Shown here: piece after piece, positions 8,565-16,906 of the stretch | How positions within the stretch are numbered: position 1 is the first letter of the stretch | How the letters are laid out: each line of letters starts with the position of its first letter | Origin: Bacteroidales bacterium UBA6229 | Lineage (GTDB): Bacteria > Bacteroidota > Bacteroidia > Bacteroidales > F082 | NCBI GenBank assembly: GCA_002440975.1 | Contig: DJWN01000015.1 | Coordinates: 1 to 40,297, forward strand | Direction of reading: 5' to 3' | Length of the DNA: 40,297 bases | Notes under the pieces: model-generated | The model's input: only the letters and a program-made list of their open reading frames with translations | Database searches by the model: none | Told to the model about the DNA's origin: nothing | Position numbers and translations under genes: made by a program

Positions 8565-9032
8565 TCACCATTTAGAATAAGGATTTTTCATCAACATAGA
8601 GTTGTAATAACGCGCATCACCGGTCACCTCTTCTCCGAGCCATTCGGGTTTTTCAAATGATTCATCTTCGGCCGAAAGCTCCACTTCGGCAACGATAAGA
8701 CCCTGATTGTCGCCATAAAACTCATCAACTTCAAAAGTGTGTTTACCGGCATCCACCAAATAGCGTGTTTTATCAATTACGCCGGGTTCGCAGATTTGCA
8801 GCAGCTCTTTCACCTCTGCCACCGGAATTTCTTTTTCCCATTCGTAACGGCTGGCACCCGAAGCACTGCCGATACCTTTGATGGTAATAAAACCTTTTTC
8901 GCCTTTGATGCGTACCCTTACGGTACGTTCAGGAACAGAAGAAAGATATCCCTGCACAATACGGGTTGATTTTTTGCTGAAAGGCTTAAAATTGCCTTGC
9001 ACCAGAAATTTGCGTTCAATTTCTTTTGCCAT
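8565..9032 (-). CDS. CYTH-domain protein (triphosphate tunnel metalloenzyme)
   Basis: A 155-residue protein opening with the CYTH signature EIERKFLV at residues 4-11. Further tunnel-strand residues are VRVRIKGEKGFITIKG at about 37-52, YEWEKEIP, KTRYLV and FEVDEFYGDNQGLIVAEVEL at about 118-137. All the acidic and basic positions that line the tunnel appear intact. Small bacterial relatives hydrolyse tripolyphosphate or other triphosphates with a divalent metal; some make cAMP. The length fits the single-domain bacterial form. It is preceded by a 214-residue gene whose end lies one base away, so the two form a tight pair, closed by a strong terminator. Preferred activity: inorganic triphosphatase, not proven by sequence. 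Confidence 0.88.
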   Translation of the reverse strand: MAKEIERKFLVQGNFKPFSKKSTRIVQGYLSSVPERTVRVRIKGEKGFITIKGIGSASGASRYEWEKEIPVAEVKELLQICEPGVIDKTRYLVDAGKHTFEVDEFYGDNQGLIVAEVELSAEDESFEKPEWLGEEVTGDARYYNSMLMKNPYSKW

Positions 9033-9033
9033 T

Positions 9034-9678
9034 TTATACTTTTGCTAAGGGTTTGTTAATCATGCCAATAACACGTTTGATGGCCTGTAGGTAATTGATG
9101 TTTTCAACACCTACGAGGCCCAGGTCTTTGATGGTTTTTTTGATGTCATCAATTTCCGTTGATTCAGAATTGATTGTCATAACTTTAGCATCGTTAATGG
9201 TTACGATGCCGTATTCGCAGATGGTGTCGTTAACCATGTAAGCAAACCGATGTTTATGTACTTTAACGGCTTGCAGATTAGGATGGATATTGATGAGATC
9301 CAAAAATTCTTCCACTGTATAAACATCTTGATACAGGCTTGGAATTTCTACCCGAAAGGCAGGAAATACTTCTTTGGTCAATATTTTTACAGCCATTGGA
9401 AATTCGCCTTTCATCAGGGGATTCCATTGTTCGAGACCATCAATGCTTTGCACAAAGGTTTTGATATCCATTTTGCCATCGCGAATCTTAGTGTTGTTGA
9501 TGTCGTTGGTACGCGAAAGGATATAGATTTCGTCGGAATGTCGTTCTTTTACTTTTTCAGGAACGGGAGCAGAAAGTTTTTCCATTCGCTGGTGAGCCTC
9601 ATCAAAGTTTTGTCCAAAAGACCTGAACTCAAAGCGTGGTTTAGATAATTCGCCAATTTCGATTTTTTCTTTAGTCAT
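9034..9678 (-). CDS. Hypothetical protein, possibly a divergent CYTH-like fold
   Basis: A 214-residue soluble protein with no clear family match by eye. Alternating charged strand motifs recall a tunnel metalloenzyme: RFEFRSF near residue 15, DEIYILSR, NTKIRDGKMDIKTF near 62-75, FRVEIPSL, VKVHKHRFAYMV and CEYGIVTINDAKVMTINSES, ending with a helix. The order (E-x-R, K-x-R, D-x-K, K-x-R, acidic strand) parallels CYTH proteins, but the signature ExExK at the N-terminus is missing. It overlaps closely with the true CYTH gene (one base between the stop and the next ATG), so the two are probably translated together and may work as a pair. Structural similarity is an inference. Confidence 0.65.
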   Translation of the reverse strand: MTKEKIEIGELSKPRFEFRSFGQNFDEAHQRMEKLSAPVPEKVKERHSDEIYILSRTNDINNTKIRDGKMDIKTFVQSIDGLEQWNPLMKGEFPMAVKILTKEVFPAFRVEIPSLYQDVYTVEEFLDLINIHPNLQAVKVHKHRFAYMVNDTICEYGIVTINDAKVMTINSESTEIDDIKKTIKDLGLVGVENINYLQAIKRVIGMINKPLAKV

Positions 9679-9750
9679 GGTGTTTCATTTAGTATGAAAA
9701 TTATAAGCAACCTATTATTACAGGATGTTAAATATGATACAACAAGGAAA

Positions 9751-9776
9751 CTGACCAGCCCAATGCGGCTGGTCAG
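9751..9776 (-). terminator. Hairpin at the end of the phosphate operon
   Basis: CTGACCAGCC and GGCTGGTCAG form perfect 10-bp arms around a 6-base loop. The hairpin begins 16 bases past the stop of the lamin-tail lipoprotein gene. On the minus strand it is followed by TTTCC, so the T-run is weak, but position and stem strength suit a terminator. Confidence 0.65.
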
Positions 9777-9792
9777 CTATAAACAAAGCTAG

Positions 9793-11841
9793 TTAGGGCA
9801 AAGTGCCGGCATCGTTGTTTGAGCTTCCTCTGGTAATTTCGGTGAATATCACAAAATTATCCGATCCATCGGGTTTACGGCCATAGGATTGTGTTTCGTC
9901 CATGGCACCAAAACTGATGTTGTCGATGATTTGTCCGTTAGCATTTTCGAGCCATACCTCGTCGCCACCGCTTCCTAATCCGAAACCGCTTTCATCCTCG
10001 GTATCTACCACAATCACATAAAAACCATTAGCCGGAATTACAGTCCCTGCTTCAAATTCTTTTTTAGGTTTTGAGCCACTTTGGCCACCATTATCATAGA
10101 TTTTGAAACCGGTAAGATCAATTGCTGCATCAGTAGTATTGTAGATTTCTATCCAGTCAGGATTTTCAACAGTACCTTTTGAATAGGCTTCATTCATCAG
10201 TATGCTTACTGATGGAGGAGGCATGGTATTGTCGTTGGCAGCTCCGGGAGTTATTGTATGAAGCAGTTGCCAGCTGTCGGTTCCGTCGGGATAACGGCCA
10301 TAGGATTGGGTTTCTTCCATAGCCGGGAAAACTACATTGTCAACAATATCACCAGCTGGATTTTCGAACCAGACTTCTTCTCCACCACTGGAGAGGCCAA
10401 AGCCACTTTCGTCTTCAGTGTCAACAACAATCACATAAAAGGCTCCGGGAGTGATTGAGGTTCCTTCGGGGAATTCTTTTTTAGGTTTGCTGCCACTTTG
10501 ACCGCCGCTGTCGTAAATTTTATATCCGGTTAGGTTAATAGTTGATTCTCCGGCATTGTAAATCTCGATCCAATCAGGATTTTCGTTTGTTCCGCGCGAG
10601 TAGATTTCGTTCATCACCACCACACCGGCAGGAGGCATAGTGTTGTCGTTGGCAGTGCCAGGAGTAACAACATAAAGTATTTGCAGGTTGTTGTCGCCAT
10701 CGGGATAGCGGCCATACGACTGTGTTTCTTCCAGCGCAGGGAAGCTGATGTTGTCAATGATTTCTCCGGCTACATTTTCGAGCCAAACGTCCTCACCACC
10801 ACTTGATAGGCCAAAACCGCTTTCGTCTTCGGTGTCAACAACAATCACAGTCCAGCCATGTGCAGGAATGATCGTTCCGGCAGGAATTTCCTTTTTGGGT
10901 TTGCTGCCGCTTTGACCGCCGCTGTCATAAATTTTGAATCCACTGATATCAGCTTCAAAATCTGAGGTGTTGTAGATTTCAATCCAGTCAGGATTTTCTG
11001 CATTGCCTCTACTGTAGATTTCGTTCATTTTTACGATAGCAACAGGATCAGAAGTGCTGTTGGGAGTGCCTTTGGTGATGGTATTGAGCAATTCCCAGTT
11101 ATTGCTTCCATCGGGATTGCGGCCGTAGGATTGTGTGGGCTCCATTGCCAGGCAGTTCACATTGTCAATCAGGTTGCCGCTTGCGTTTTCGAGCCAAAGT
11201 TCTTCGCCACCACTTGAAATGCCAAATCCTGATGCATCATCTGTGTCGGTTACAATTACCAAAAAACCCTTAGCTGGAATCACAGAGCCTTCAGGGAAAG
11301 CTTTTTTAGGTTTCGAGCCAGATTGTCCGCCACTATCATAAATGAGATAGCCTGAAATGTCAACAGCGATATCAGAAGCATTGTAAATCTCTACCCAGTC
11401 GGGATCGGCTGGTGTTCCTCGCGAATAGATCTCGTTCATCACGATGAGTGGGGCACCAACGGTATAACTGGCCGTAGTTTGAGGTGCACCTTCGGGGAAG
11501 TAGGTCGTTTGTCCGTTAACGTTAGTGGCAGCCACATAATAGTTTACGGTAACATCTGAAGCTTGTCCGGGGATATTCGCGGTATAAGTTTCACCGTTTG
11601 CTATCATGTCCACTTTTGTCATGGCTTCTGCCCCGGGGGTATAAAACAGGCTAACGCTTTGTACGCCATTCAGGTCGGTAACTTTTACGCTAACCATTAC
11701 TGCTTCATTTTCTGAAGGAGCTTGTGGGGTTATTGTCAGGTCGCTCACACTGGGTGGCCCCTGAAATACTTCGTCTTTCAGACATCCTGTGAAAAAGATT
11801 CCCATCAGGACGACCATAAGAATTAAACTTTTTGTTTTCAT
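9793..11841 (-). CDS. Lipoprotein with four lamin-tail domains
   Basis: A 682-residue surface or periplasmic lipoprotein. The signal sequence ends in a lipobox (FFTGC, Cys20). An Ig-like segment follows (about 30-125), then four lamin-tail domains starting near residues 134, 270, 408 and 548. Each is about 137 residues and begins with a version of MNEIYSRG and DWIEIYN, continuing with KIYDSGGQSGSKPKKEF and ending with ETQSYGRYPDG. Such domains are found in bacterial surface proteins and secreted nucleases, usually as binding or anchoring modules. No nuclease or phosphatase domain is attached here. It is the last gene of the phosphate operon, 30 bases after the porin, so a surface role in capturing phosphorus-containing polymers is a reasonable but unproven idea. 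Confidence 0.85.
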   Translation of the reverse strand: MKTKSLILMVVLMGIFFTGCLKDEVFQGPPSVSDLTITPQAPSENEAVMVSVKVTDLNGVQSVSLFYTPGAEAMTKVDMIANGETYTANIPGQASDVTVNYYVAATNVNGQTTYFPEGAPQTTASYTVGAPLIVMNEIYSRGTPADPDWVEIYNASDIAVDISGYLIYDSGGQSGSKPKKAFPEGSVIPAKGFLVIVTDTDDASGFGISSGGEELWLENASGNLIDNVNCLAMEPTQSYGRNPDGSNNWELLNTITKGTPNSTSDPVAIVKMNEIYSRGNAENPDWIEIYNTSDFEADISGFKIYDSGGQSGSKPKKEIPAGTIIPAHGWTVIVVDTEDESGFGLSSGGEDVWLENVAGEIIDNISFPALEETQSYGRYPDGDNNLQILYVVTPGTANDNTMPPAGVVVMNEIYSRGTNENPDWIEIYNAGESTINLTGYKIYDSGGQSGSKPKKEFPEGTSITPGAFYVIVVDTEDESGFGLSSGGEEVWFENPAGDIVDNVVFPAMEETQSYGRYPDGTDSWQLLHTITPGAANDNTMPPPSVSILMNEAYSKGTVENPDWIEIYNTTDAAIDLTGFKIYDNGGQSGSKPKKEFEAGTVIPANGFYVIVVDTEDESGFGLGSGGDEVWLENANGQIIDNISFGAMDETQSYGRKPDGSDNFVIFTEITRGSSNNDAGTLP
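9796..11442 (-). repeat. Four in-gene tandem repeats of about 411-420 bp
   Basis: The four lamin-tail units of the lipoprotein are also repeated at DNA level, with near-identical stretches encoding GGQSGSKPKK and ETQSYGR in each. Units start near 11442, 11034, 10620 and 10200 (minus strand). Units 2-4 are closer to each other than to unit 1, which suggests stepwise expansion by unequal recombination. Confidence 0.8.
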
Positions 11842-11871
11842 GTGTAGTATTTTTTTTGATTAGTGATTTGT

Positions 11872-13455
11872 TTAGAAAGCTACTTCGAACCGGATGGCAA
11901 TCATATTGTATTTTTCGCCAGCTTTTCCTTCGGCTTCTACCACGGCAGCCGGATCGCGGGTGAGGTCGCCATTAGCATCGTGGCCAACATACAACTTACC
12001 CTTTCCCGAAGCATAGCGATCATGATTCAGATAAGCATAGTTGAGCATTATCTTAACATTGTTATTAACGTAATAATTTAAGGCAACCGTAATGCCTTCG
12101 CCAGCACCTCCCATAATCTTATCAAATCCGCTGTTGAGGCTCAGGTAGTCGTACCTTAAGGCAAGCTCCAGATCGCCCCAGCTTTTGCCACGTGCTACCT
12201 GTGTAAATTCAGCATCGCGAGTATTGTATTGATATTGTCCACCAAAGATGAGCCAACTACCAAAAGCATAAAAGCCATCAAAATGATGCGTGCCCAAATC
12301 ATCTTTTTGAGTAACATCACTCATCATATACTCACTCTGAAAGCGGAAATTACGATAGTATGCTGCCAGTTCAAAATTGGTTAGAACAGTGTGATCTACA
12401 TAGGGGATCAAATCAGTATCGATATACTTTTTGCGGTTAATACTGGACAGCGAACGGGTGCTGTAACGAAGTGTTCCAGGCGATTCAGCATCAGTTTTTG
12501 GGGTGCGGTAAGAGGCAGCTGCTCCCAGATGAATTCCTTTAGTGTAGTCATTATAAAATGGCATGGCTACTACTTTTCCGGTCCACGAAACACCTTCATC
12601 TGTTCCGAAATCTTTGTTGTTATCTTTTGAGAACAAACGCTCCTCAGGATCGCCAACGGTCTGGAAGTAAACTCCTCCGTTCAAATTCAACCAGTTGTAC
12701 TGATAATTTGCCGACAGACCTACATGGCGAGAAGGTGCCAGAGCATTCACCACATTGGCACGTTCAATAAAGGTGAGGTAACGTGAAGTGGTCGTACGCT
12801 CCATCGAGAAGCCTTCTTTGTAATGACCAACTTTTACCTGAAATCCTTCATTGAAATTATAAGCCAGATAAGCATCTTTGAGCTCAAGCTCTGAGTTTGA
12901 AATGTCGAGATCGAACTCGGCATACCAATTTGTGGCAAATTCTGTTTTTACTGCGAAACGTGCTCTTCGGATGGAAGTACCGTTGCCAATAGGATTCATG
13001 GGTTCGCCAAAAAACATGGCTCCATCAGCCTGTACCCGCACATCAAACCAAATACGGTAATCCTGTTTTGTGCTTTCCAGCACAAGGATACCATTTCTCT
13101 CTTCGGCAAAGAGTGGGTTTCGGTTTACTTTAACCCCATATTGATTGTAACGGATGTTGCTTACCATTTCTACATCGAGTGTGTTTTTTCCATTCAGAAA
13201 CAACTCAATTTCATCATGATCAGGATGGTTAAAAATCAATGTGTTGGTAGATTGCGGATTCACTTCGATGGTGTAGGTTCCATCGGCAGCCGTTGTGGTG
13301 GCGGCAATTGCTCCTTTGAGCCTCACAGTTACATCGGCAAGTGCTTTTCCGTCTTCGGAAGATAACACCTTGCCGGTAACCTTGAAAGATTGAGCCATAG
13401 CTGTTGCGATTCCAAAACCGAACAAAATGGCTAAAAACATGCATAATTTTTTCAT
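11872..13455 (-). CDS. OprO/OprP-like porin with carboxypeptidase-regulatory N-terminal domain
   Basis: A 527-residue outer-membrane protein. A signal peptide (cleaved after AMA, about residue 21) is followed by a carboxypeptidase-regulatory-like Ig domain (FKVTGKVLSSEDGKALADVT, about 24-100) as seen on SusC/TonB receptors. From about residue 100 come alternating amphipathic strands with RRARFAVKTEFATNWYAEFD, DAYLAYNFNEGFQVKVGHYK and a C-terminal strand ending in Phe, typical of phosphate-selective porins O and P. It probably lets phosphate or polyphosphate cross the outer membrane. It sits ten bases after the Pit permease gene in the phosphate operon, which supports this. No TonB box is evident, so passive diffusion is likely. 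Confidence 0.85.
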   Translation of the reverse strand: MKKLCMFLAILFGFGIATAMAQSFKVTGKVLSSEDGKALADVTVRLKGAIAATTTAADGTYTIEVNPQSTNTLIFNHPDHDEIELFLNGKNTLDVEMVSNIRYNQYGVKVNRNPLFAEERNGILVLESTKQDYRIWFDVRVQADGAMFFGEPMNPIGNGTSIRRARFAVKTEFATNWYAEFDLDISNSELELKDAYLAYNFNEGFQVKVGHYKEGFSMERTTTSRYLTFIERANVVNALAPSRHVGLSANYQYNWLNLNGGVYFQTVGDPEERLFSKDNNKDFGTDEGVSWTGKVVAMPFYNDYTKGIHLGAAASYRTPKTDAESPGTLRYSTRSLSSINRKKYIDTDLIPYVDHTVLTNFELAAYYRNFRFQSEYMMSDVTQKDDLGTHHFDGFYAFGSWLIFGGQYQYNTRDAEFTQVARGKSWGDLELALRYDYLSLNSGFDKIMGGAGEGITVALNYYVNNNVKIMLNYAYLNHDRYASGKGKLYVGHDANGDLTRDPAAVVEAEGKAGEKYNMIAIRFEVAF

Positions 13456-13465
13456 AGCATTTGGT

Positions 13466-15211
13466 TTAAAGATTATTAATAAAGTTTATCAGGTTTTCGT
13501 CTTTTGAAAGACCAAGTTTCTTTTTAAGTCTGTAGCGGGCTATCTCAACACTTTTTGGAGAGATATTCATAAGTGTGGCAATTTCTTTACCGGGCAAACT
13601 CAGGCGCAGCATGGCTGCAAGCCGTTTTTCGTTGTCTGTTAAATCAGGAAAGGATGTTTCAAGTTTTTGCAGGAAATCATGATGAACCTGTTCGATCTGA
13701 CCATAAAAGTCTTCCTTTTCGCTTTTGAACGACATGCGTTGTTTGATCAGGTTTTCGAGTGCCAGTAGTTTTTGAGGAACCTTATTGCCATCTTCAATTT
13801 GTCTGGTGCTGTTAATTTCATTGAGGATAGTTTCCAGAAACTCGCGCTGCTCGCTCAGATTAAGTGCAGCATCAATAAATTCTTTCCTTTTGCTTTCAAG
13901 TTTTCGTCTTAAGTTTTCCTTTTCATTTTGAATGGCGGTAATCTCAAGATCGGTAAGAGCCTTTTGTGCGTTATAGGATTCGTTTTGCTGAGACAGGAGT
14001 TGATTTTCGGTCTTAAGTCGTTTGCGTTGCTGGTAAAATACGATATAAATTAAAACGCTGATTATCAATGCAAAAAATACGATGATTCCAGGAATAATGA
14101 GGTCGTATTCGATCAAACCATTGTTGGAGGAAGCAATACGTTCTGTAAAGGGTTGTGAAGCCTGTGTTAGACTGCTTACCTGGAGGTTGAATACATTTTG
14201 GATAAAGAAGAGTGAGAAATAGGTGATGATTCCGGCAGCAATAGGAGTAGTAATCCAACCCATAGCAACACTAGCCAAAACACGTGTTTTTATTTCTTGT
14301 GTTCCTTTTATCAGTCCAATACCCAGCACCGATCCAATCACAACTTGTGTACTTGAAACCGGAACCAAAGGAAGGGCAGGCAAACCAATACTGTTCAAAA
14401 AATCTGACAGTGATGCCGATGAAAATAGAAAAAGCACTAGTGCCTGCGAAAGCACTACCACAATGGCTGCTTCTGCCGAAAGAGATAAAATGCCATTGCC
14501 AATGGTGTTCATCACCCTCTCGCTGTAAGTGAAAATGCCAACAGCTATAGCGAGGCCACCAATCAGAAACAAAAGCTGTACGCCATCCAATGTAAACAGC
14601 CCAAAATCTATCATCACATCCGGAGCCGCAGAAATGAATACACCCATGATATTGGCAATGTTGTTGGCTCCTAAACTATAAGCACCAAATGCACCGGCCA
14701 GTATCAGGCTGATACGAATCAATGCATCCAGTTTTATGACATGAATTTTTGATTTTCGGAGCACAAATCGCATCAATTTATAAAGCAAGGCTGCAAAGAG
14801 GGCTCCCAGAATGGGTCCGCTAACCCAGGTTGAAACGATTTTCCACAAAGTATTCTGATCAGGTTCGTTTCCGGTGAAGAGTGTCCAGCCGATAATCCCT
14901 CCAACAACTGCCTGGCTGGTAGAAACAGGAAGGGCTTTTCGGGTCATCAAAAATACAGTAAGTGCTGCTGAAACCGTAACGGTGAAACCGCCGGCCAAAG
15001 CATCCACTGCACCTAATGCATTGAGCGTTTCGGCACCTCCTTTGCCTTGAAAAACCGCACCTATTATTACAAATATGCTGGCAATCCAGGCAGCGCGTTT
15101 GAAGCTTACCATTTTTGCTCCCACTGCCGAACCAAAAATATTGGCAGCGTCATTGCTTCCCAGCGACCAGCCCAGAAATAAACCTCCTGATATATAAAAT
15201 AAGAAAAGCAA
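13466..15211 (-). CDS. Pit-family phosphate permease fused to a LuxR-type DNA-binding domain
   Basis: A 581-residue fusion. Residues 1 to about 345 form an inorganic phosphate transporter of the Pit/PHO4 family with both signature repeats: GWSLGSNDAANIFGSAVG near residue 14 and YSLGANNIANIMGV near 177. A final membrane helix (about 371-393) is followed by a long coiled coil (about 395-480) and a LuxR/GerE-like helix-turn-helix in residues 521-581 (LTDNEKRLAAMLRLSLPGKE, then SPKSVEIARYRLKKKLGLS). That tail is the same kind found at the end of Bacteroidota membrane sensors. The protein would transport phosphate and bind DNA from the membrane. No ATG is available after the upstream stop; TTG at 15211 is the best start. 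Order: DUF47, this gene, porin. Confidence 0.88.
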   Translation of the reverse strand: MLFLFYISGGLFLGWSLGSNDAANIFGSAVGAKMVSFKRAAWIASIFVIIGAVFQGKGGAETLNALGAVDALAGGFTVTVSAALTVFLMTRKALPVSTSQAVVGGIIGWTLFTGNEPDQNTLWKIVSTWVSGPILGALFAALLYKLMRFVLRKSKIHVIKLDALIRISLILAGAFGAYSLGANNIANIMGVFISAAPDVMIDFGLFTLDGVQLLFLIGGLAIAVGIFTYSERVMNTIGNGILSLSAEAAIVVVLSQALVLFLFSSASLSDFLNSIGLPALPLVPVSSTQVVIGSVLGIGLIKGTQEIKTRVLASVAMGWITTPIAAGIITYFSLFFIQNVFNLQVSSLTQASQPFTERIASSNNGLIEYDLIIPGIIVFFALIISVLIYIVFYQQRKRLKTENQLLSQQNESYNAQKALTDLEITAIQNEKENLRRKLESKRKEFIDAALNLSEQREFLETILNEINSTRQIEDGNKVPQKLLALENLIKQRMSFKSEKEDFYGQIEQVHHDFLQKLETSFPDLTDNEKRLAAMLRLSLPGKEIATLMNISPKSVEIARYRLKKKLGLSKDENLINFINNL

Positions 15212-15229
15212 ATCGTTATGTGTTACAAA

Positions 15230-15877
15230 TTAGATTGTTCTTTTAATAGCCATTATGGTTAGCAGATCGGCTGCTCGTTCGGCTGCGTCTGATAGGTTTT
15301 CAATATGCAGGGTAAAATATCTGAGGTGAAATTTTTCGCTTAACTTAAGTGTTGGCATATCCTGAAATACTTTTCTTTTGATGCTGTCGGCTAATTTGTC
15401 TGCTTCCTGTTCATACAAGTAAACACGATGTATTTTTTCCTTGATTGATTCCGGATCGCGGAAGTAGGCGCGGGCAGCCGGAATCACTGTTTCAGCAGCC
15501 AAAACAGAAAGCTCAGTCAGCTTGATCATATCGTTGTGCAGCATCGATGGAATAAATGGAATCTCAACATCAAACTGAAACAAATTTGTTTTGGTGAGAT
15601 CGATAAAATTATCGAGATCCTCAAGCAAACGCATGATATCGCCTCTGAGTTGCGGCATCAGCGATTGCGTATAGAGCATGTTTTCTATTTTACGTTTTAT
15701 GATGTCGGCTTCCGTTTCGAGGGTGGACAGGGTTTTTAGGTTGTCGGCAAAATTTTCCTTATTTTCATACAGGTAATTTTTAACTCCTTCCTGAAAAATG
15801 AGCACACCCTGATCAATTTTGTCCATAAAACGTTCGATCAGTTCGATGGATTTGTTGGCGTGTTTAAAGGTGAACAT
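15230..15877 (-). CDS. DUF47/PhoU-like protein
   Basis: A 215-residue all-helical cytoplasmic protein of the DUF47 (PhoU-like) family, with E/D-rich metal-binding helices such as LETEADIIKRKIENML near residue 50, LLEDLDNFIDLTKTN near 85 and LYEQEADKLADSIKRKVF near 153. Members sit beside Pit permeases and regulate or gate them. Length is typical. It is the first gene of the operon and lies 18 bases before the Pit-LuxR gene. A TACATTTG box 32-39 bases upstream of the start is a plausible -7 element for the whole operon. The hydrophilic tail is rich in positive charge. Confidence 0.9.
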   Translation of the reverse strand: MFTFKHANKSIELIERFMDKIDQGVLIFQEGVKNYLYENKENFADNLKTLSTLETEADIIKRKIENMLYTQSLMPQLRGDIMRLLEDLDNFIDLTKTNLFQFDVEIPFIPSMLHNDMIKLTELSVLAAETVIPAARAYFRDPESIKEKIHRVYLYEQEADKLADSIKRKVFQDMPTLKLSEKFHLRYFTLHIENLSDAAERAADLLTIMAIKRTI

Positions 15878-15908
15878 AAGCTGAATTTGAATTGAGGTTA
15901 TGCGAAGT

Positions 15909-15916
15909 CAAATGTA
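15909..15916 (-). promoter_or_regulatory. -7 box of the phosphate operon
   Basis: TACATTTG on the minus strand matches the Bacteroidota -7 consensus TAnnTTTG and lies 32 bases before the DUF47 start. No clear TTTG -33 box was found at the expected spacing. Confidence 0.45.
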
Positions 15917-16295
15917 AAGACTAATTAACATTAAATTAATATGATGTTTCCGTTTGTTGGAAGTAGTAAATTTATATGTAGCGTTATAAAGATTCATAAC
16001 ATTAAGATAATCAAATGATAAGAGAAATAATGTAGTGCATAAATCTCAGCATCTTTAATTCTGTATGAAATTGGTAGGGTGTGTGTAGTGGGTTTGAAAT
16101 TACAATTTAGAATCATTCTAAAGGGAAATTTTGCCATACAAGCGTTAAAATAGTTCTGATTTTATGATTTTCGATAGCATAATTTGGCAGTCGGTAACGG
16201 GAAAATCATGATCAGCTGTATAGAAAATCTTCTCATACTTATCTCTTGCATCATCTGACAGGAAAATTTTTTGAGAATTAAGCTTAATTCAAAAA

Positions 16296-16364
16296 CCTTA
16301 ACTAAAAACCTGCGTAGTTAAGAAAATGACATAAAAACTTAAATATGAAAAAAGTTAGTTAAGG
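16296..16364. repeat. Spaced inverted repeat in intergenic zone
   Basis: CCTTAACTAA (16296-16305) and TTAGTTAAGG (16355-16364) are perfect 10-bp inverted copies 49 bases apart. A third copy of the right arm core (TAGTTAAG, 16315-16322) can also pair with the left arm through a 10-base loop. Function unknown. Confidence 0.5.
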
Positions 16365-16520
16365 AAATAGGGTGATTTCTTAAATAGCGAAAAAGTGACT
16401 TAGCGAAATTTTGAATTTTTCGAGGCTGGATTTTCGATCTTGTTCTATTTATTGCCCGGATGGATTTTTAAGAAGAATCCCTCAAAAAATAATGTAGAAT
16501 GCAGAATAGTAGTTATTTGG

Positions 16521-16751
16521 CTATTTATCTGTCGCTTCGGACAGAATGATTAAAGGAGTTTGGCCTGCGTAAACCAGTTCGTTTATCATGAACTTTCTGG
16601 AAACCCGATCAGAAAGCAGACGCGATCCTCTTTGAACCACAAGGATTTCTTTTGTTTTGTTGTTGAGTACTTTTTTGATATCATCGCTTGGATTTTGGCT
16701 TTGGTAAATGATTGCTTGTGTTTGAGCTCTGGTGGCAAAATGTTTGGTCAA
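16521..16751 (-). pseudogene. Remnant of a universal stress protein (C-terminal part)
   Basis: About 76 residues remain. The segment KEILVVQRGSRLLSDRV followed by a basic helix and TPLIIL matches the end of Usp proteins, where a G-x-R-G/S nucleotide-binding loop precedes a strand near the C-terminus. A full Usp is 140-280 residues, so the N-terminal half is missing. No ATG is present; the frame opens with TTG just after a stop. The next remnant upstream is a broken receiver domain, which supports decay of the region. It could still be an unrecognised small gene, but that seems less likely. Confidence 0.5.
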
Positions 16752-16906
16752 TTCTTTAAGTTAGGCTTCAATTTGGCCTGGATTTGTATCAGCTAAGGCC
16801 AAATAAAAAAAGGTGAGTTGAAAAGGAGAGGACGCAATGAAAAGTGGGTATATTCAGGAAAACCCAATCAGCCATTTTTGGATATAGGCGTAAAGCAGGC
16901 TTTTAT

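Larger units (their letters stand above)
15878..16520. other. Gene-free AT-rich stretch
   Basis: No gene is supported here. Short reading frames of up to about 45 codons (for example minus strand near 16145-16275) match nothing recognisable. The stretch holds the promoter of the DUF47 operon at the left and an inverted repeat (16296-16364) at the right. Together with the remnants at 16521-17177 it looks like decayed sequence. Confidence 0.6.

Noticed and set aside
9796..11442. Regular 411-420 bp repeats considered as a CRISPR-like or satellite array
   Set aside because: They are in-frame coding repeats of the lamin-tail lipoprotein with no short spacers.
16145..16275. Short minus-strand frame of about 45 codons in the gene-free stretch
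   Set aside because: No start, family match or codon bias supports it; it may be part of the decayed zone.
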